In this document: positions 9,766-19,565 of the stretch, in pieces
Position numbering within the stretch: the first letter of the stretch is position 1
Layout: every line of letters begins with the position of its first letter
Assembly: GCF_004000805.1 (NCBI RefSeq)
Contig: NZ_BILY01000011.1
Span: 1-64,000 of the forward strand
Direction: 5' to 3'
Length of the DNA stretch: 64,000 nucleotides
Source: Paenibacillus glycanilyticus NBRC 16618
GTDB taxonomy: Bacteria > Bacillota > Bacilli > Paenibacillales > Paenibacillaceae
The notes under the pieces: generated by a model
The model's input: the letters and a program-made list of their open reading frames with translations, nothing else
Databases searched by the model: none
What the model was told of the DNA's origin: nothing
Made by a program: the position numbers and the translations under genes

Positions 9766-9903
9766 GTTGTTAGCCTCCTGAAAAGAATGATCACCCTAAC
9801 AGCTGAGAGTAGGCCGTTCGCGATGATACTTGCTTCGTAAGCCTAAGCTTATGTATTTCCATTCTACTATAGCATGCAAACCGTGACTTGCGCCTTTCGG
9901 CTA

Positions 9904-9932
9904 TTGACACCAATTTGTAACAATGATAATAT
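9904..9932 (+). promoter_or_regulatory. Sigma-A promoter of the secreted SLH-like gene
   Basis: TTGACA (9904-9909), a 17-base spacer and TAATAT (9927-9932), pointing at the gene that starts at 9998. The -35 is perfect and the -10 matches four of six. Confidence 0.8.
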
Positions 9933-9997
9933 TTCCATACAATTCCGAGTGGATTAATCAAATTAATTTATTCTATTTATTTCAATGGAGGTTTTGA

Positions 9998-11368
9998 ATG
10001 ATGAATGTACGGAACAAATGGATCTTTTCCGGATCGCTGGCATTATCCCTTCTTTTCTCTGCCGCCCTGCCCCTGTCCGCAGCCCAAGCTGCGGCAACGC
10101 CAACAGTCTTGCAATCTTCTACTACATCTATAACAGAATACGAGCAGTTCTTGCAAGAGAAATTCGGCATTGCTTTCCAGCAAGGAACGGTTACTAAGGG
10201 ACAATTCCTTCAACAGATAGCCAAGGTGCTTCATCTCGGGACTGCCAAATCCCAACCGGTCTTCAGCGATCTTGGAGCCGACAGTCCTTATTATTCATCC
10301 GCAGCGGCATTATATGAGCAGGGGATTATCACTTCTCTAAAAATCGAGGCCGATAAGCCGCTCCAAGCAACCAGCGCGCTTTATATCGCCGTAAAAGCAG
10401 CCGGCCTGGCCGAGCTTGCCCATTCTTACCCGCAAAGCAAAATAACCGACGCGCTGAAGCAAATCGGCTACTCGCCTGCAGGACTTAGCCTGTCCGCCGC
10501 GCAAGAGCTTGCGGCTGCCGTGCATAGCGGACTGCTTCCTTCCTCCTTCTATAAAGAAGTGAAAGGAAAAGCCGCATCGGCTGATCTGGCGGAAGCCCTT
10601 CTCGTACAGATTCTTTCCATTAAAGGAGAGTATAAGCATTATATCGGTTATACTTCAGATGCCGATATCTACGGCAAGCTGGCGGATGCCTACAACACCT
10701 CCGATATCATTCAGTCGCCTGAGCTCCAAACGGTAGTGGATACGGCCCTTAAGCAAAATCTCGTTACCGGCTACAATCTGAAGGATAACCGTTTCGACGC
10801 CAACTTCGTCGATTCGCTCACTCTTACATACGGCCACGATAACCTGAAGCATGCGGTTCAGCTGATCGGCTTGCTCCGCAGCGAAGGAATCCGCGCCAAA
10901 GTACAATTCGAGCCTAAAACTTCCGCATTCATTTATTTGAAGGAGTGGGGCGAGCCCGTTCAAACGGAGAACTATAAGGTCGTCCAAATCGAGAACGGCA
11001 ATTACATCGCTTACGCCAAAGAATACGATCTGAAATTCGAATTCGCGAATGCCGCGGACAAAGCCCGCTTCCAGCCGGTTATTCTGCAGTACGCAAAGAA
11101 AAACAGCGAGGACCAGACCGGCCTTATCGCCAGCTCATGGTGGCAGCCGCTCTACTATTCCGCAACCAAGCTGGATGACTATATCCAAATCACAAACAAC
11201 AAAATTACAGGAGCCGGCCACTATTACGCGCAATCCTTCTCGTTAAACGAGCCGTCCGCCGCTATTGCGGAAGGATTCAAAAAACTTGCCACTGGCCTCG
11301 ACATCCAATCCTATCCGATTTGGGTCGACAAACCATTCTTTAATTATCTGAACGGCGAATCCCTATAA
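9998..11368 (+). CDS. Secreted protein with degenerate S-layer-homology-like region
   Basis: 456 residues with a classical Sec signal peptide (hydrophobic core about 8-24, likely cleaved after 'AQA' near 31). Residues about 50-230 contain SLH-like blocks ('FSDLGADSPYYSSAAALYEQGII', followed by a less clear second and third block), suggesting weak or former cell-wall anchoring. Residues about 230-456 are an alpha/beta region with conserved-looking 'TYGHDNLKHAVQLIGLLRSEGI' that I do not recognise. There is no catalytic motif. GGAGG stands 6 bases before a double ATG. It is a single-gene unit with its own sigma-A promoter and a terminator shared with marR. Function unknown. Confidence 0.75.
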   Translation: MMNVRNKWIFSGSLALSLLFSAALPLSAAQAAATPTVLQSSTTSITEYEQFLQEKFGIAFQQGTVTKGQFLQQIAKVLHLGTAKSQPVFSDLGADSPYYSSAAALYEQGIITSLKIEADKPLQATSALYIAVKAAGLAELAHSYPQSKITDALKQIGYSPAGLSLSAAQELAAAVHSGLLPSSFYKEVKGKAASADLAEALLVQILSIKGEYKHYIGYTSDADIYGKLADAYNTSDIIQSPELQTVVDTALKQNLVTGYNLKDNRFDANFVDSLTLTYGHDNLKHAVQLIGLLRSEGIRAKVQFEPKTSAFIYLKEWGEPVQTENYKVVQIENGNYIAYAKEYDLKFEFANAADKARFQPVILQYAKKNSEDQTGLIASSWWQPLYYSATKLDDYIQITNNKITGAGHYYAQSFSLNEPSAAIAEGFKKLATGLDIQSYPIWVDKPFFNYLNGESL

Positions 11369-11384
11369 TCCGATAGTAAAAAAT

Positions 11385-11428
11385 AAGGACTGTCCCATAG
11401 CCATCTGGCTGTGGGACAGTCCTTTTAT
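11385..11428. terminator. Bidirectional terminator between SLH-like gene and marR
   Basis: An 18-bp nearly perfect stem AAGGACTGTCCCATAGCC / GGCTGTGGGACAGTCCTT (11385-11402 with 11407-11424), loop of four, T-rich on the plus side (TTTTAT) and A-rich on the other side, serving both convergent genes. Confidence 0.88.
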
Positions 11429-11434
11429 GATCAT

Positions 11435-11896
11435 TTATTCTTCCGATGCTTCGCTCTTCGGATCCAGATTCGCTGCCATCCGGATGAAGATATCCGTTGC
11501 TTTATCAATATCGTCAAGCTCGAAGCCGTCATACAGTTTAAGCATAATACGCTCGCGCATTTCCATGACATGATCCACCAGCTTGCGGCCTTCGTCGGTT
11601 ACGCTTAGCATAACGATACGACGGTCGTACTCGCTCCGCGAACGCTCCACGTAGCCCAGGTCGATCAGGCGATCCGAAATTCCCGTTACGGCGCCGCTTG
11701 TAATACGAAGCCATTCTGCCATGGCAGATGCCTTCTGGGGTCCATGCTGCGCAAGAATAATAACCATCTTGCCTTCCGTCATCCCAAGGCCGTGAACATT
11801 AAACCGGTTATATTCCGCGTTAATCAGCCTGCGCAGCTTGCGGAAAACGTCATCCATCTCTCTTAGTTTAAGAAGCTTCTCCTGATCCAGATTCAT
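11435..11896 (-). CDS. MarR-family transcriptional regulator
   Basis: 153 residues with a winged helix-turn-helix. The recognition region is 'ASAMAEWLRITSGAVTGISDRL' and the wing 'GYVERSRSEYDRRIVMLSVTDEG', which carries the conserved D-x-R. The N-terminal helix 'LREMDDVFRKLRRLINAEYNR' and the C-terminal helices form the dimer region. The start is the ATG 4 bases after GAGGGTGGATGG; the longer frame runs into ureD. It has its own promoter, and no divergent target gene is adjacent, so its ligand and regulon are unknown. Confidence 0.88.
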   Translation of the reverse strand: MNLDQEKLLKLREMDDVFRKLRRLINAEYNRFNVHGLGMTEGKMVIILAQHGPQKASAMAEWLRITSGAVTGISDRLIDLGYVERSRSEYDRRIVMLSVTDEGRKLVDHVMEMRERIMLKLYDGFELDDIDKATDIFIRMAANLDPKSEASEE

Positions 11897-11929
11897 CCAT
11901 CCACCCTCGCTAATACATTCATATCTATA

Positions 11930-11958
11930 AATATACCGTGTTTTGAACGCATAGCCAA
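11930..11958 (-). promoter_or_regulatory. Candidate sigma-A promoter of marR
   Basis: On the minus strand: TTGGCT (11953-11958), 17 bases, TATATT (11930-11935), about 35 bases before the marR ATG. It lies in the 70-base gap after ureD, so marR need not depend on urease transcription. Confidence 0.6.
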
Positions 11959-11966
11959 GTCCAGCC

Positions 11967-12833
11967 CTAAGAATTAAGCAAACCAACCGATTCTTTGCTG
12001 AGTACGATCTTCCTTGCGCCTTGCCAGAGAAAGCGCATAGCCTCTTGCAGCGGCCATGCCGCGGTAGACGCAGCTGCAGCGACAAGACCGTAACGGTGCG
12101 TGTCGGACAGTCCAATCACAACCGGATGCGAGCCGTATTCTGGCAGTTCCTGAATAAGCTCTTTCATGGACGCAATCTGCGAAGCCGTTAATCGATCGGT
12201 AAACAGGCAAAAGGTCGCCATATGCGTCATCTCCTCCCAACAGCCGGGAGCCGCAAGCTTATGTTCGCTAGGCACGATCCGTTGCCGCTGGGCGAATATC
12301 AGCTCATCCTTGCAATAAACGGACAAGCTGTTCCGAAATTCGCCGTATTGGAACTTCTCTTGGCGCAGCGTACGTCCCGGACAAAGAATATCCGCCTGCA
12401 TCCACACGGCTCCGGATTCCAAATAGACATTGGTTTCGCTGCGCAGCCTGGCGTCCTTAAACAGCATAACCGGCTCCGGCATATGTTCAATAACCGCTTC
12501 TGGACCAAGCCGGAAGGTCTGACAAATCGAGGACCCCACCGCCCCGCCATCAAGCGGACTGGGATGAACCTTCATATAAGACTGGGTCGTGATATAAGCA
12601 TGCGAGAAGTCATGCGCCTGCCATTCCATTTCGTACCGGTCCCCGGCCAGCAGACCGGGAGAAGAATCCATAACGATTACAGCCAACTGCTCTTGAAGCG
12701 GAAAACTCTTGGCGATCTTAATGGGCGAGGTATGATACTTATCCGAGAGCCGTGTCGCGCCTTCCGTAAAATGAAAGGAAGCGCGCAGCACAGAGTTCCG
12801 TACCGCGCGCTCTTCCCGTAAATCTGCAGCCAT
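11967..12833 (-). CDS. ureD: Urease accessory protein UreD (UreH)
   Basis: Scaffold for loading nickel and carbonate into apo-urease together with UreF and UreG. It is 288 residues and has the family segment 'SSPGLLAGDRYEM' near 57-69 and 'ITTQSYMKVHP' near 81-91. It is the last gene of the operon, two bases after the ureG stop codon, with AGGA just before the ATG inside the end of ureG. Confidence 0.93.
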   Translation of the reverse strand: MAADLREERAVRNSVLRASFHFTEGATRLSDKYHTSPIKIAKSFPLQEQLAVIVMDSSPGLLAGDRYEMEWQAHDFSHAYITTQSYMKVHPSPLDGGAVGSSICQTFRLGPEAVIEHMPEPVMLFKDARLRSETNVYLESGAVWMQADILCPGRTLRQEKFQYGEFRNSLSVYCKDELIFAQRQRIVPSEHKLAAPGCWEEMTHMATFCLFTDRLTASQIASMKELIQELPEYGSHPVVIGLSDTHRYGLVAAAASTAAWPLQEAMRFLWQGARKIVLSKESVGLLNS

Positions 12834-12835
12834 TC

Positions 12836-13549
12836 CTAATGCTTATGAGGCATGGAGCCGAGCTGCACGATATGGGTGTGCGCTTCACCTCTCGCATGCG
12901 CAAGCTCATGCTCCAGCCAGCCAACGATTTCGGCTACCCCATCGCCGCCAAACATGTTGGAAAAGACAAACGGACGATCGCCCCGCATCCGCTTCGAATC
13001 CGCATCCATCACTTCCAGGCTTGCACCGACATACGGGGCAAGGTCGATCTTGTTAATCACAAGCAGATCCGAACGCATAATGCCAGGGCCGCCTTTGCGC
13101 GGAATTTTTTCCCCTTGGGCAACGTCGATAATATAGATGAAGAGATCCACCAGCTCCGGGCTAAAGGCAGCTGCCAGATTGTCGCCGCCGCTCTCGATAA
13201 AGATCAGGTCCAGCTTCTCGAATCTGCTCTGCAGCTCTTCAATGGCTTCGAAGTTCATCGACGCATCCTCCCGGATAGCCGTATGCGGACAGCCGCCCGT
13301 CTCTACTCCTAGAATCCGTTCCTCGGGAAGCACTCCCGTATTTACGAGAATCCTCGCGTCTTCCTTGGTGTAAATATCATTCGTAATAACGGCCAAGCTG
13401 TATTTCTCGCAAAGCTCCCTCGACAGCCGCTCCACCAGCGCGGTTTTGCCCGAACCAACCGGACCTCCGATTCCGATCCGAACCGGACGCGATCCATCGA
13501 TAACCGGCTTCTCCCATTCTTTATGCGTATGACCTTGACCTTGGCACAT
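12836..13549 (-). CDS. ureG: Urease accessory GTPase UreG
   Basis: SIMIBI-class GTPase that drives nickel delivery to urease. It has 237 residues with P-loop 'GGPVGSGKT' (28-36), nickel-binding 'CPHT' in '[17 protein letters not shown]', and 'NKIDLAP' for guanine recognition. I start it at '[11 protein letters not shown]', preceded by GCGGGGAA; the upstream in-frame ATG (13568-13570) has no ribosome binding site. The short His-containing N terminus and the C-terminal '[14 protein letters not shown]' may contribute metal binding, relevant because no ureE is present. Confidence 0.95.
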   Translation of the reverse strand: MCQGQGHTHKEWEKPVIDGSRPVRIGIGGPVGSGKTALVERLSRELCEKYSLAVITNDIYTKEDARILVNTGVLPEERILGVETGGCPHTAIREDASMNFEAIEELQSRFEKLDLIFIESGGDNLAAAFSPELVDLFIYIIDVAQGEKIPRKGGPGIMRSDLLVINKIDLAPYVGASLEVMDADSKRMRGDRPFVFSNMFGGDGVAEIVGWLEHELAHARGEAHTHIVQLGSMPHKH

Positions 13550-13575
13550 TGCAATTCCCCGCTTTCTCATTATGG

Positions 13576-14268
13576 TTATGACATAAATAAACGCGAATAC
13601 AAACCCTCATGCCGGATCATGGCAAGCTCTGCCATCGGCATATTCGAATACGCCTCCTCGGGTTGCATCGACATGGCCAGCTCCGTTGCTTCGTCTATTC
13701 CTAACGACAACCTTGCAATAAGCGATTGCCCCTCGGTCTGCCCGATGGACATAAGCCTTAGGGCGCTGTTCACGCATGTAACCACGCAAGTGTACAAATA
13801 GCCTTGAATAGCCCGTTCTTCCTCTACGCCAAGCCGCCAGCAGATATAACCGTGTACAAGCGGATGGGTAGCCTGACATTTCTTATGCCGCAAAGCTTCA
13901 TTGAATAACGACCAATCAAGCTGAGGATGAATGGCAGCGGCAAGCTGCAGCAGACGGCGGCCCATCTTCTCCATGCCAACTCTCGTCTCTACCGCAATCC
14001 GCTGCACATGCACAAGCCGCTCGACGGCAAACAACCGGTTCCAATCGTCATGAGGAGCATCCCTGTATACGGCCCGGATGATCATCGCATCCGAGGTTGC
14101 CCAGCTTTGCCGCATCATAACCGAAGCATATTCATATAGCTGCGAGCTTTGAACGATCCGCCCTTCCTGCACCATCGTCTCGAGACCAAACGAGTGGGAA
14201 AACCCGCCGATTGGCAGGGCAGAGTCCAACAGCTGCTGCATGGCGAGCCAAGCCGCGGAATAACCCAT
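13576..14268 (-). CDS. ureF: Urease accessory protein UreF
   Basis: All-helical activator of UreG within the UreD-UreF-UreG complex. It has 230 residues with the family N terminus '[18 protein letters not shown]' (13-30) and the conserved C-terminal region '[10 protein letters not shown]'. GGAAGGGCGG precedes the start. It follows ureC directly, with no ureE between them. Confidence 0.92.
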   Translation of the reverse strand: MGYSAAWLAMQQLLDSALPIGGFSHSFGLETMVQEGRIVQSSQLYEYASVMMRQSWATSDAMIIRAVYRDAPHDDWNRLFAVERLVHVQRIAVETRVGMEKMGRRLLQLAAAIHPQLDWSLFNEALRHKKCQATHPLVHGYICWRLGVEEERAIQGYLYTCVVTCVNSALRLMSIGQTEGQSLIARLSLGIDEATELAMSMQPEEAYSNMPMAELAMIRHEGLYSRLFMS

Positions 14269-14285
14269 CAGCTAACCGCCCTTCC

Positions 14286-15998
14286 TTAGAATAAAAAGTA
14301 ACGCTGAGCCATCGGCAGCGACTTCGCCGGCTCGCAGGTCACAAGCTCCCCATTCACCGTTACCCTGTAGGTCTCGGGATCAACCTCGATCAAAGGCGTT
14401 GCGTCGTTATGAATCATATCCTTCTTCGTAACGGACCGGCAGCCCTTTACCGGCTCGATCCGTTTCTGTAGACCAAGCTTCTGTTCAATGCCGTTGTCAA
14501 ACGCCGCCTGCGAGACAAACGTAATCGAGCTGCCGTATACGGCCTTGCCGAAGGAAGCGAACATCGGACGGCCAAACACAGGCTGAGGGGTTGGAATGGA
14601 CGCATTGGGATCGCCCATTTGAGCGTAGGCAATACTGCCGCCCTTCAGCACCAAATCCGGCTTCACGCCAAAAAACATTGGCTGCCAGAGCACCAGATCC
14701 GCGAATTTGCCGACTTCGACCGAGCCAACCAAATGCGAAATGCCATGCGTGATGGCCGGGTTGATCGTATATTTCGCCACGTAACGCTTGATGCGAAAGT
14801 TATCGCTTACGGTATCGGGCGACAGCGGCCCGCGCTGCCGCTTCATTTTATCCGCCGTCTGCCAAGTCCGTATAATCACCTCGCCAACTCTCCCCATAGC
14901 CTGGGAATCCGAGCTGATCATGCTGAAGACGCCGATATCATGAAGAATATCTTCCGCCGCTATCGTCTCCGGCCGAATCCGGGAATCCGCGAAAGCCACA
15001 TCCTCCGGTATACGGCTGTCCAGATGATGGCAGACCATAAGCATATCCAGATGCTCTTCTATGGTATTGATCGTAAAAGGCCTTGTCGGGTTGGTGGAGG
15101 AAGGCAGTACGTTCAATTCCCCTGCCGCTACGATAATATCGGGAGCATGACCGCCGCCCGCGCCTTCCGTGTGGTATGTATGAATCGTGCGGCCGCCAAT
15201 CGCCCTAAGCGTATCCTCCACGAATCCCGCTTCGTTCAGCGTATCCGTATGAATCGCAACCTGAATGTCGTATTGATCGGCTGCCTTGAGGCACGCATCA
15301 ATGGCCGCCGGAGTGGTCCCCCAGTCTTCATGCAGCTTCAGCCCAATCGCTCCCGCTTCAATCTGCTCGATTAACGGAGCAGTAAACGAAGCATTCCCTT
15401 TGCCCGTAAAACCAAGATTCATCGGAAACTGCTCCGCAGCTTCCAGCATTCTGCGCATATGCCAGGCGCCCGGGGTAACGGTTGTTGCGTTTGTTCCCGT
15501 CGCCGGTCCCGTACCGCCGCCTATCATCGTAGTGACGCCGGAAGAGAGAGCCGTCTCGATCTGTTGGGGACATATAAAATGAATATGCGCATCTATGCCG
15601 CCAGCCGTAATGATCTTCCCTTCGCCTGCAATCACCTCGGTACTTGCGCCAGCTATCATGCCGGGCGTAACCCCGTCCATAATATCCGGATTGCCTGCTT
15701 TGCCAATCCCGACAATAAAGCCGTTTTTAATCCCGATATCAGCCTTCACGACTCCCCAATGATCGATAATAACGGCATTCGTAATAAGAGTATCAAGCAC
15801 GCCTTCATCCCGAAGAGCGCCGCTTGATTGCCCCATGCCGTCACGGATAACCTTACCGCCGCCAAACTTGCACTCATCGCCGTAAACGGTATAATCCTTC
15901 TCGATTTCGGCCCATAGCTCGGTATCTGCCAGCCGTACCGCATCCCCTGTCGTTGGTCCAAACATGGCCGCGTATCTATGCCTGTCAATGACGCTCAT
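14286..15998 (-). CDS. ureC: Urease alpha subunit
   Basis: Catalytic subunit that hydrolyses urea to ammonia and carbamate at a dinickel centre. The 570-residue protein is of family length. All active-site residues are present: His138 and His140, carbamylated Lys221 in 'GLKLHEDWG', His250, His276, flap Cys323 and His324 in 'MVCHHLD', and Asp364. The start is the ATG after GGAGAAGGCGG, overlapping the ureB stop (ATGA); the upstream ATG adds an arginine run and is rejected. Confidence 0.97.
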   Translation of the reverse strand: MSVIDRHRYAAMFGPTTGDAVRLADTELWAEIEKDYTVYGDECKFGGGKVIRDGMGQSSGALRDEGVLDTLITNAVIIDHWGVVKADIGIKNGFIVGIGKAGNPDIMDGVTPGMIAGASTEVIAGEGKIITAGGIDAHIHFICPQQIETALSSGVTTMIGGGTGPATGTNATTVTPGAWHMRRMLEAAEQFPMNLGFTGKGNASFTAPLIEQIEAGAIGLKLHEDWGTTPAAIDACLKAADQYDIQVAIHTDTLNEAGFVEDTLRAIGGRTIHTYHTEGAGGGHAPDIIVAAGELNVLPSSTNPTRPFTINTIEEHLDMLMVCHHLDSRIPEDVAFADSRIRPETIAAEDILHDIGVFSMISSDSQAMGRVGEVIIRTWQTADKMKRQRGPLSPDTVSDNFRIKRYVAKYTINPAITHGISHLVGSVEVGKFADLVLWQPMFFGVKPDLVLKGGSIAYAQMGDPNASIPTPQPVFGRPMFASFGKAVYGSSITFVSQAAFDNGIEQKLGLQKRIEPVKGCRSVTKKDMIHNDATPLIEVDPETYRVTVNGELVTCEPAKSLPMAQRYFLF

Positions 15999-16363
15999 CC
16001 GCCTTCTCCTTCCCATGCGTTGAGACGCGCGCGGACTTCCTCCGGCAGCTTGCCGGCTTCCGCCTTGCCTTGGGATAGTCCGTTTAACCCGTAGGACAGC
16101 TTCGAACCGCCAAGCTCAACCAGCGTAACCGGTTTTTCTTCCCCCGGCTCGAACCGGATCGCCGTACCGGCAGGAATATGAAGCCTCATGCCAAAGGCCG
16201 CTTCGCGGTCAAACGATAAAGCCCGGTTTACTTCAAAAAAATGAAAATGAGAACCTACCTGAACGGGGCGATCGCCCGTATTCACAACGATCGATTTCAC
16301 CGTCCGGCGTCCGGCATTCAGAACAATGGAGCCAGGCATAATCCTGTATTCTCCCGGTATCAT
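15995..16363 (-). CDS. ureB: Urease beta subunit
   Basis: Small structural subunit of urease. The 122-residue protein has the family core 'MIPGEY', '[16 protein letters not shown]' and '[15 protein letters not shown]', plus a 20-residue C-terminal tail. It lies 27 bases after ureA and overlaps the ureC start by 4 bases. Confidence 0.96.
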   Translation of the reverse strand: MIPGEYRIMPGSIVLNAGRRTVKSIVVNTGDRPVQVGSHFHFFEVNRALSFDREAAFGMRLHIPAGTAIRFEPGEEKPVTLVELGGSKLSYGLNGLSQGKAEAGKLPEEVRARLNAWEGEGG

Positions 16364-16390
16364 TTAAGCTTCCTCCTTGGCCGCGCCAGC

Positions 16391-16696
16391 TTAGCTGGAT
16401 ATGGGGTGGTGAATCGTAACCAGCTTGGTTCCGTCCGGGAAGGTCGCCTCCACTTGGACCTCGTGAATCATTTCCGGAATTCCGGTCATGACGTCTTCAC
16501 GCTTTAAAACCTTTGTTCCGTATTCCATTAATTCCGCTACGGTCTTCCCGTCACGGGCGCCTTCCATAATCTCCGAGGTTATAAGTGCCACGCTTTCCGG
16601 ATAATTCAGCTTAACTCCCCGGTTCAAACGTCTCCTGGCCAAATCGGCCGCAATGGTAATTAGAAGCTTCTCCTTCTCGCGTTCAGTTAGCTGCAT
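16391..16696 (-). CDS. ureA: Urease gamma subunit
   Basis: 101-residue structural subunit and first gene of ureABCFGD. It shows the family hallmarks '[11 protein letters not shown]', '[11 protein letters not shown]' and '[20 protein letters not shown]'. A GGGAGAGGTGG ribosome binding site precedes the ATG. The promoter and TnrA/GlnR box lie 30-85 bases upstream. Confidence 0.96.
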   Translation of the reverse strand: MQLTEREKEKLLITIAADLARRRLNRGVKLNYPESVALITSEIMEGARDGKTVAELMEYGTKVLKREDVMTGIPEMIHEVQVEATFPDGTKLVTIHHPISS

Positions 16697-16726
16697 GCTA
16701 CCACCTCTCCCAAGTGTATTAGTTTC

Positions 16727-16755
16727 ATTATAGACAGCTGTCAGTTTGAAGTAAA
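16727..16755 (-). promoter_or_regulatory. Promoter of the urease operon
   Basis: On the minus strand: TTTACT (16750-16755), 17 bases, perfect TATAAT (16727-16732). The weak -35 next to an upstream TnrA/GlnR box suggests an activated promoter. Confidence 0.75.
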
Positions 16756-16763
16756 TGGAATTA

Positions 16764-16780
16764 TGTTAGGTAATATGACA
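16764..16780 (-). promoter_or_regulatory. TnrA/GlnR nitrogen-control box
   Basis: TGTTAGGTAATATGACA matches the palindromic consensus TGTNAN7TNACA at every fixed position. Its centre is about 50 bases upstream of the expected start site, the position from which TnrA activates in Bacillus. It places urease under nitrogen limitation control. Which regulator binds in this organism cannot be told from the site. Confidence 0.88.
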
Positions 16781-16887
16781 TAAATATGATCATTTCAAAT
16801 AGATAACCTCATTCATACAGACATAACTCCCCAAAATATGACATGAACTTGTCGAATTAACGGTTAATTTGTAGAAAATAAATAAAA

Positions 16888-16944
16888 CAAAAAACCCGCT
16901 GGAAGATTCGCTTTCATCAAGCGCCCTTCCGCGGGTTTTATTTT
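16888..16944 (-). terminator. Terminator after mglC
   Basis: Long hairpin with stem ACCCGCTGGAAG / CTTCCGCGGGT (one bulged base) and a loop containing a second small stem, flanked by A-rich and T-rich tracts. It ends the mgl transcript just past the mglC stop codon. The remaining 16781-16887 stretch is AT-rich and without a gene. Confidence 0.85.
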
Positions 16945-16954
16945 TGCTTATTTC

Positions 16955-17971
16955 TTATTTTTTCGCTACATATTTACGGATGTCGAATGCTACGGCTACA
17001 ACGATGATCGCGCCTTTGATGATCAGCTGCCAGTAAGGGCTCACGCCGATGTAAGTCAGACCGTAGTTGATTACCGTAAAGATCAATACGCCTGCGATAA
17101 CGCCTTTCACGCGGCCAACGCCGCCTGTTGTGGATACGCCGCCGACTACGCAGGCCGCGATCGCATCAAGCTCGTACATGTTACCGTAGTTGTTTGTCGC
17201 GCCGCCGGTACGCGCTGCTTCCAGAACGCCTGCCAGACCGTACAGAGCGCCGGCAATACCATAGATCCACATGAGACATTTCGCTACATTAATACCGGAT
17301 ACGTGAGCGGCTTGGATGTTGCCGCCGATCGCGTACATGTTTTTGCCGAGAGTCGTCTTGTTGAAAACAACCCATACGATAAACGCTACGAAGATCGCGA
17401 TCAATACGATGTAAGGCAGAGACCAGTCACCGCTGCCGATCGAACCCGTACCAAGCTCGCTGAAATCTTTGCGAAGACCGCCGATTGGCTGCGATTGGTT
17501 AGGCGGCATATCGAAATACAGGGAGTTCGCGCCGTATACGGCAACCATTGTACCCAGCGTTGCGATAAATGGCGGAACGTTAAATTTCGATACGATTATA
17601 CCGTTGATCAAGCCGACAATGAGACCTACAACGACCGCAATCAGGATCGGAAGAATCAAAGGCAGATGCGGCAGGTTCGGGAAAAACTTGTTCGCGTAAT
17701 CCGCGCTTTGCAGCATCGATGCGGATACAACCGCCGTCAAACCCACTACGCGGCCGGCCGACAAGTCCGTTCCCGCCGTAATCAGGATAAACGCTGCGCC
17801 TAAAGCGATGATAAGACGCGTCGACGATTGGACGAGCATATCCCGGAATGTCGTAATGGACAGGAAGTTCGTGTCCATAATCGTAATGGCAGCGATAAGA
17901 AGGATCAGAACGATCCAGATCGCGTTTTGTGAAAATATACTTCTAGCTCTTGAACCTTTTGTAGCTTCCAT
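16955..17971 (-). CDS. mglC: Sugar ABC transporter permease, MglC type
   Basis: Membrane subunit of a ribose/galactose-type (CUT2) ABC importer, 338 residues, close to E. coli MglC in length. It has about eight to ten hydrophobic segments, the early 'ITAGTDLSAGRVVGLTAVV' segment and the coupling region 'GGNIQAAHVSGINV' that contacts the ATPase. It is the last gene of mglBAC. The sugar (galactose, methyl-galactoside or another monosaccharide) cannot be fixed from sequence alone. Confidence 0.9.
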   Translation of the reverse strand: MEATKGSRARSIFSQNAIWIVLILLIAAITIMDTNFLSITTFRDMLVQSSTRLIIALGAAFILITAGTDLSAGRVVGLTAVVSASMLQSADYANKFFPNLPHLPLILPILIAVVVGLIVGLINGIIVSKFNVPPFIATLGTMVAVYGANSLYFDMPPNQSQPIGGLRKDFSELGTGSIGSGDWSLPYIVLIAIFVAFIVWVVFNKTTLGKNMYAIGGNIQAAHVSGINVAKCLMWIYGIAGALYGLAGVLEAARTGGATNNYGNMYELDAIAACVVGGVSTTGGVGRVKGVIAGVLIFTVINYGLTYIGVSPYWQLIIKGAIIVVAVAFDIRKYVAKK

Positions 17972-18002
17972 GAGTTGTTAATCCTCCTTCAAATCCTCAT
18001 CA

Positions 18003-19520
18003 TTAGCCCGTCTGAGCGGCCAGCCTCATAATGCTTTGTTCTGTCGCGTCTTTGCCGTCGAGGATACCCGTTGCGCGGCCCTCCGACATAACCATAATCC
18101 GGTCCGACATACCAATAAGCTCAGGCATTTCAGACGAAATCATAATGATGCTCTTTCCTTGCTTCGCAAGCTCGATAATGATCTGGTAAATCTCATATTT
18201 GGCGCCGATATCGATACCGCGGGTCGGCTCGTCCAGGAGCAGAATGTCCGGATCCGTCAGCAGCCAGCGTGCGAGAAGCACCTTCTGCTGGTTACCGCCA
18301 GACAGGTTGCGGATCAGCTGGTTGACCGACGGCGTCTTGGTTCTGAACTTCTCGACGCCTTTCTTCGCTTCAACGCGCATTTTCGATTCATTCAAGAAGC
18401 CAAAAGGTCCTCTGTACAGACCCAGGTTGGCGATCGCCGTATTCTCGGTGATGTTGAGCACCGGGAAAATACCTGTTACGCGGCGTTCCTCCGTCAGAAG
18501 CGCGATTTTATGCTTTTTCGCATCGATCGGAGATTTGATCGTAATTGGCTTGCCGTCTTTGTAGATCACACCGGATTTCACGGAACGAAGTCCAAACAAG
18601 GCTTCGATCAATTCGGTACGCTGAGCGCCGACAAGGCCGCCAACCCCGAGAATTTCGCCTTTGCGAAGCTCAAAGGATACGTCTTTGAAAGAATGAGGGA
18701 GTATGGAAGTGAGGTTCTCCACCTTGAGCATTACCTCTCCCGGCACGTTCGTGCGTTCCGGGAAACGCTCCGACAGATCGCGGCCTACCATGCGCTGGAT
18801 GATCATGTCGATCGTCAGCTCCTTGGATTCCCAAGTTCCGATGTATTTACCGTCGCGCATGATCGTTACGTCATCGGAAATACGCAAAATCTCTTCCATT
18901 TTGTGCGAAATATAAATGATGGCTACGCCGCGTGCACGCAGCTTGTTAATAATCGCGAATAAATGCTCAACCTCGTTGCCCGTCAAGGAAGAAGTAGGCT
19001 CGTCCATAACGATAACTCTCGAGTTGAACGACACGGCTTTCGCAATTTCAAGCGATTGAATTTTGGACACCGACAATTCGCCGACAAGCTGGTTCGGATC
19101 AATGTCCATGTTCAAATCTTCAAACAATGCGACTGTGTCTTTGTACATCTTTTTATGGTCAATAAACCGTAACGGACGAACGCCCGTCATCGGAAATCTG
19201 CCAAGCCAAATGTTCTCCATTACGCTGCGCTGAGGCACCGGATGAAGCTCCTGGTGAATCATGGATACGCCGCTGTTCAAGGCGTCCTTCGAGTTTTTGA
19301 TATCTGCTTTTTGTCCATTGAGGAAAATCTCGCCCGCGTCCGGATGATAAATCCCGAACAAGCATTTCATCAGCGTTGATTTGCCCGCGCCGTTCTCGCC
19401 CATCAAGGCGTGAACCGTACCCGGCCGAACCTTCAGCGTTACGTTGTCAAGCGCTTTAACGCCAGGGAACGTCTTCGTAATATTGTTCATCTCAAGCAAA
19501 TAAGGATGCTGCTCTGCCAT
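18003..19520 (-). CDS. mglA: Sugar ABC transporter ATPase, MglA type
   Basis: 505-residue tandem ATPase of a CUT2 importer. The N-terminal domain has Walker A 'GENGAGKST' (41-49) and 'VMDEPTSSL'. The C-terminal domain has 'LSGGNQQKVLLARWL' and 'LLDEPTRGIDIGAKYEIY' but, as usual in this family, a degenerate Walker A. The start is the ATG 8 bases after AAAGGAGG; the longer frame has no such site. It lies after a terminator-like hairpin that separates it from mglB. Confidence 0.93.
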   Translation of the reverse strand: MAEQHPYLLEMNNITKTFPGVKALDNVTLKVRPGTVHALMGENGAGKSTLMKCLFGIYHPDAGEIFLNGQKADIKNSKDALNSGVSMIHQELHPVPQRSVMENIWLGRFPMTGVRPLRFIDHKKMYKDTVALFEDLNMDIDPNQLVGELSVSKIQSLEIAKAVSFNSRVIVMDEPTSSLTGNEVEHLFAIINKLRARGVAIIYISHKMEEILRISDDVTIMRDGKYIGTWESKELTIDMIIQRMVGRDLSERFPERTNVPGEVMLKVENLTSILPHSFKDVSFELRKGEILGVGGLVGAQRTELIEALFGLRSVKSGVIYKDGKPITIKSPIDAKKHKIALLTEERRVTGIFPVLNITENTAIANLGLYRGPFGFLNESKMRVEAKKGVEKFRTKTPSVNQLIRNLSGGNQQKVLLARWLLTDPDILLLDEPTRGIDIGAKYEIYQIIIELAKQGKSIIMISSEMPELIGMSDRIMVMSEGRATGILDGKDATEQSIMRLAAQTG

Positions 19521-19565
19521 TAATATAGCCTCCTTTAATCCGGCTCCCATCCAAGAAGCAAGGTA

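Noticed and set aside
18036-18962. 308-codon open frame on the plus strand
   Set aside because: Antisense shadow of mglA.
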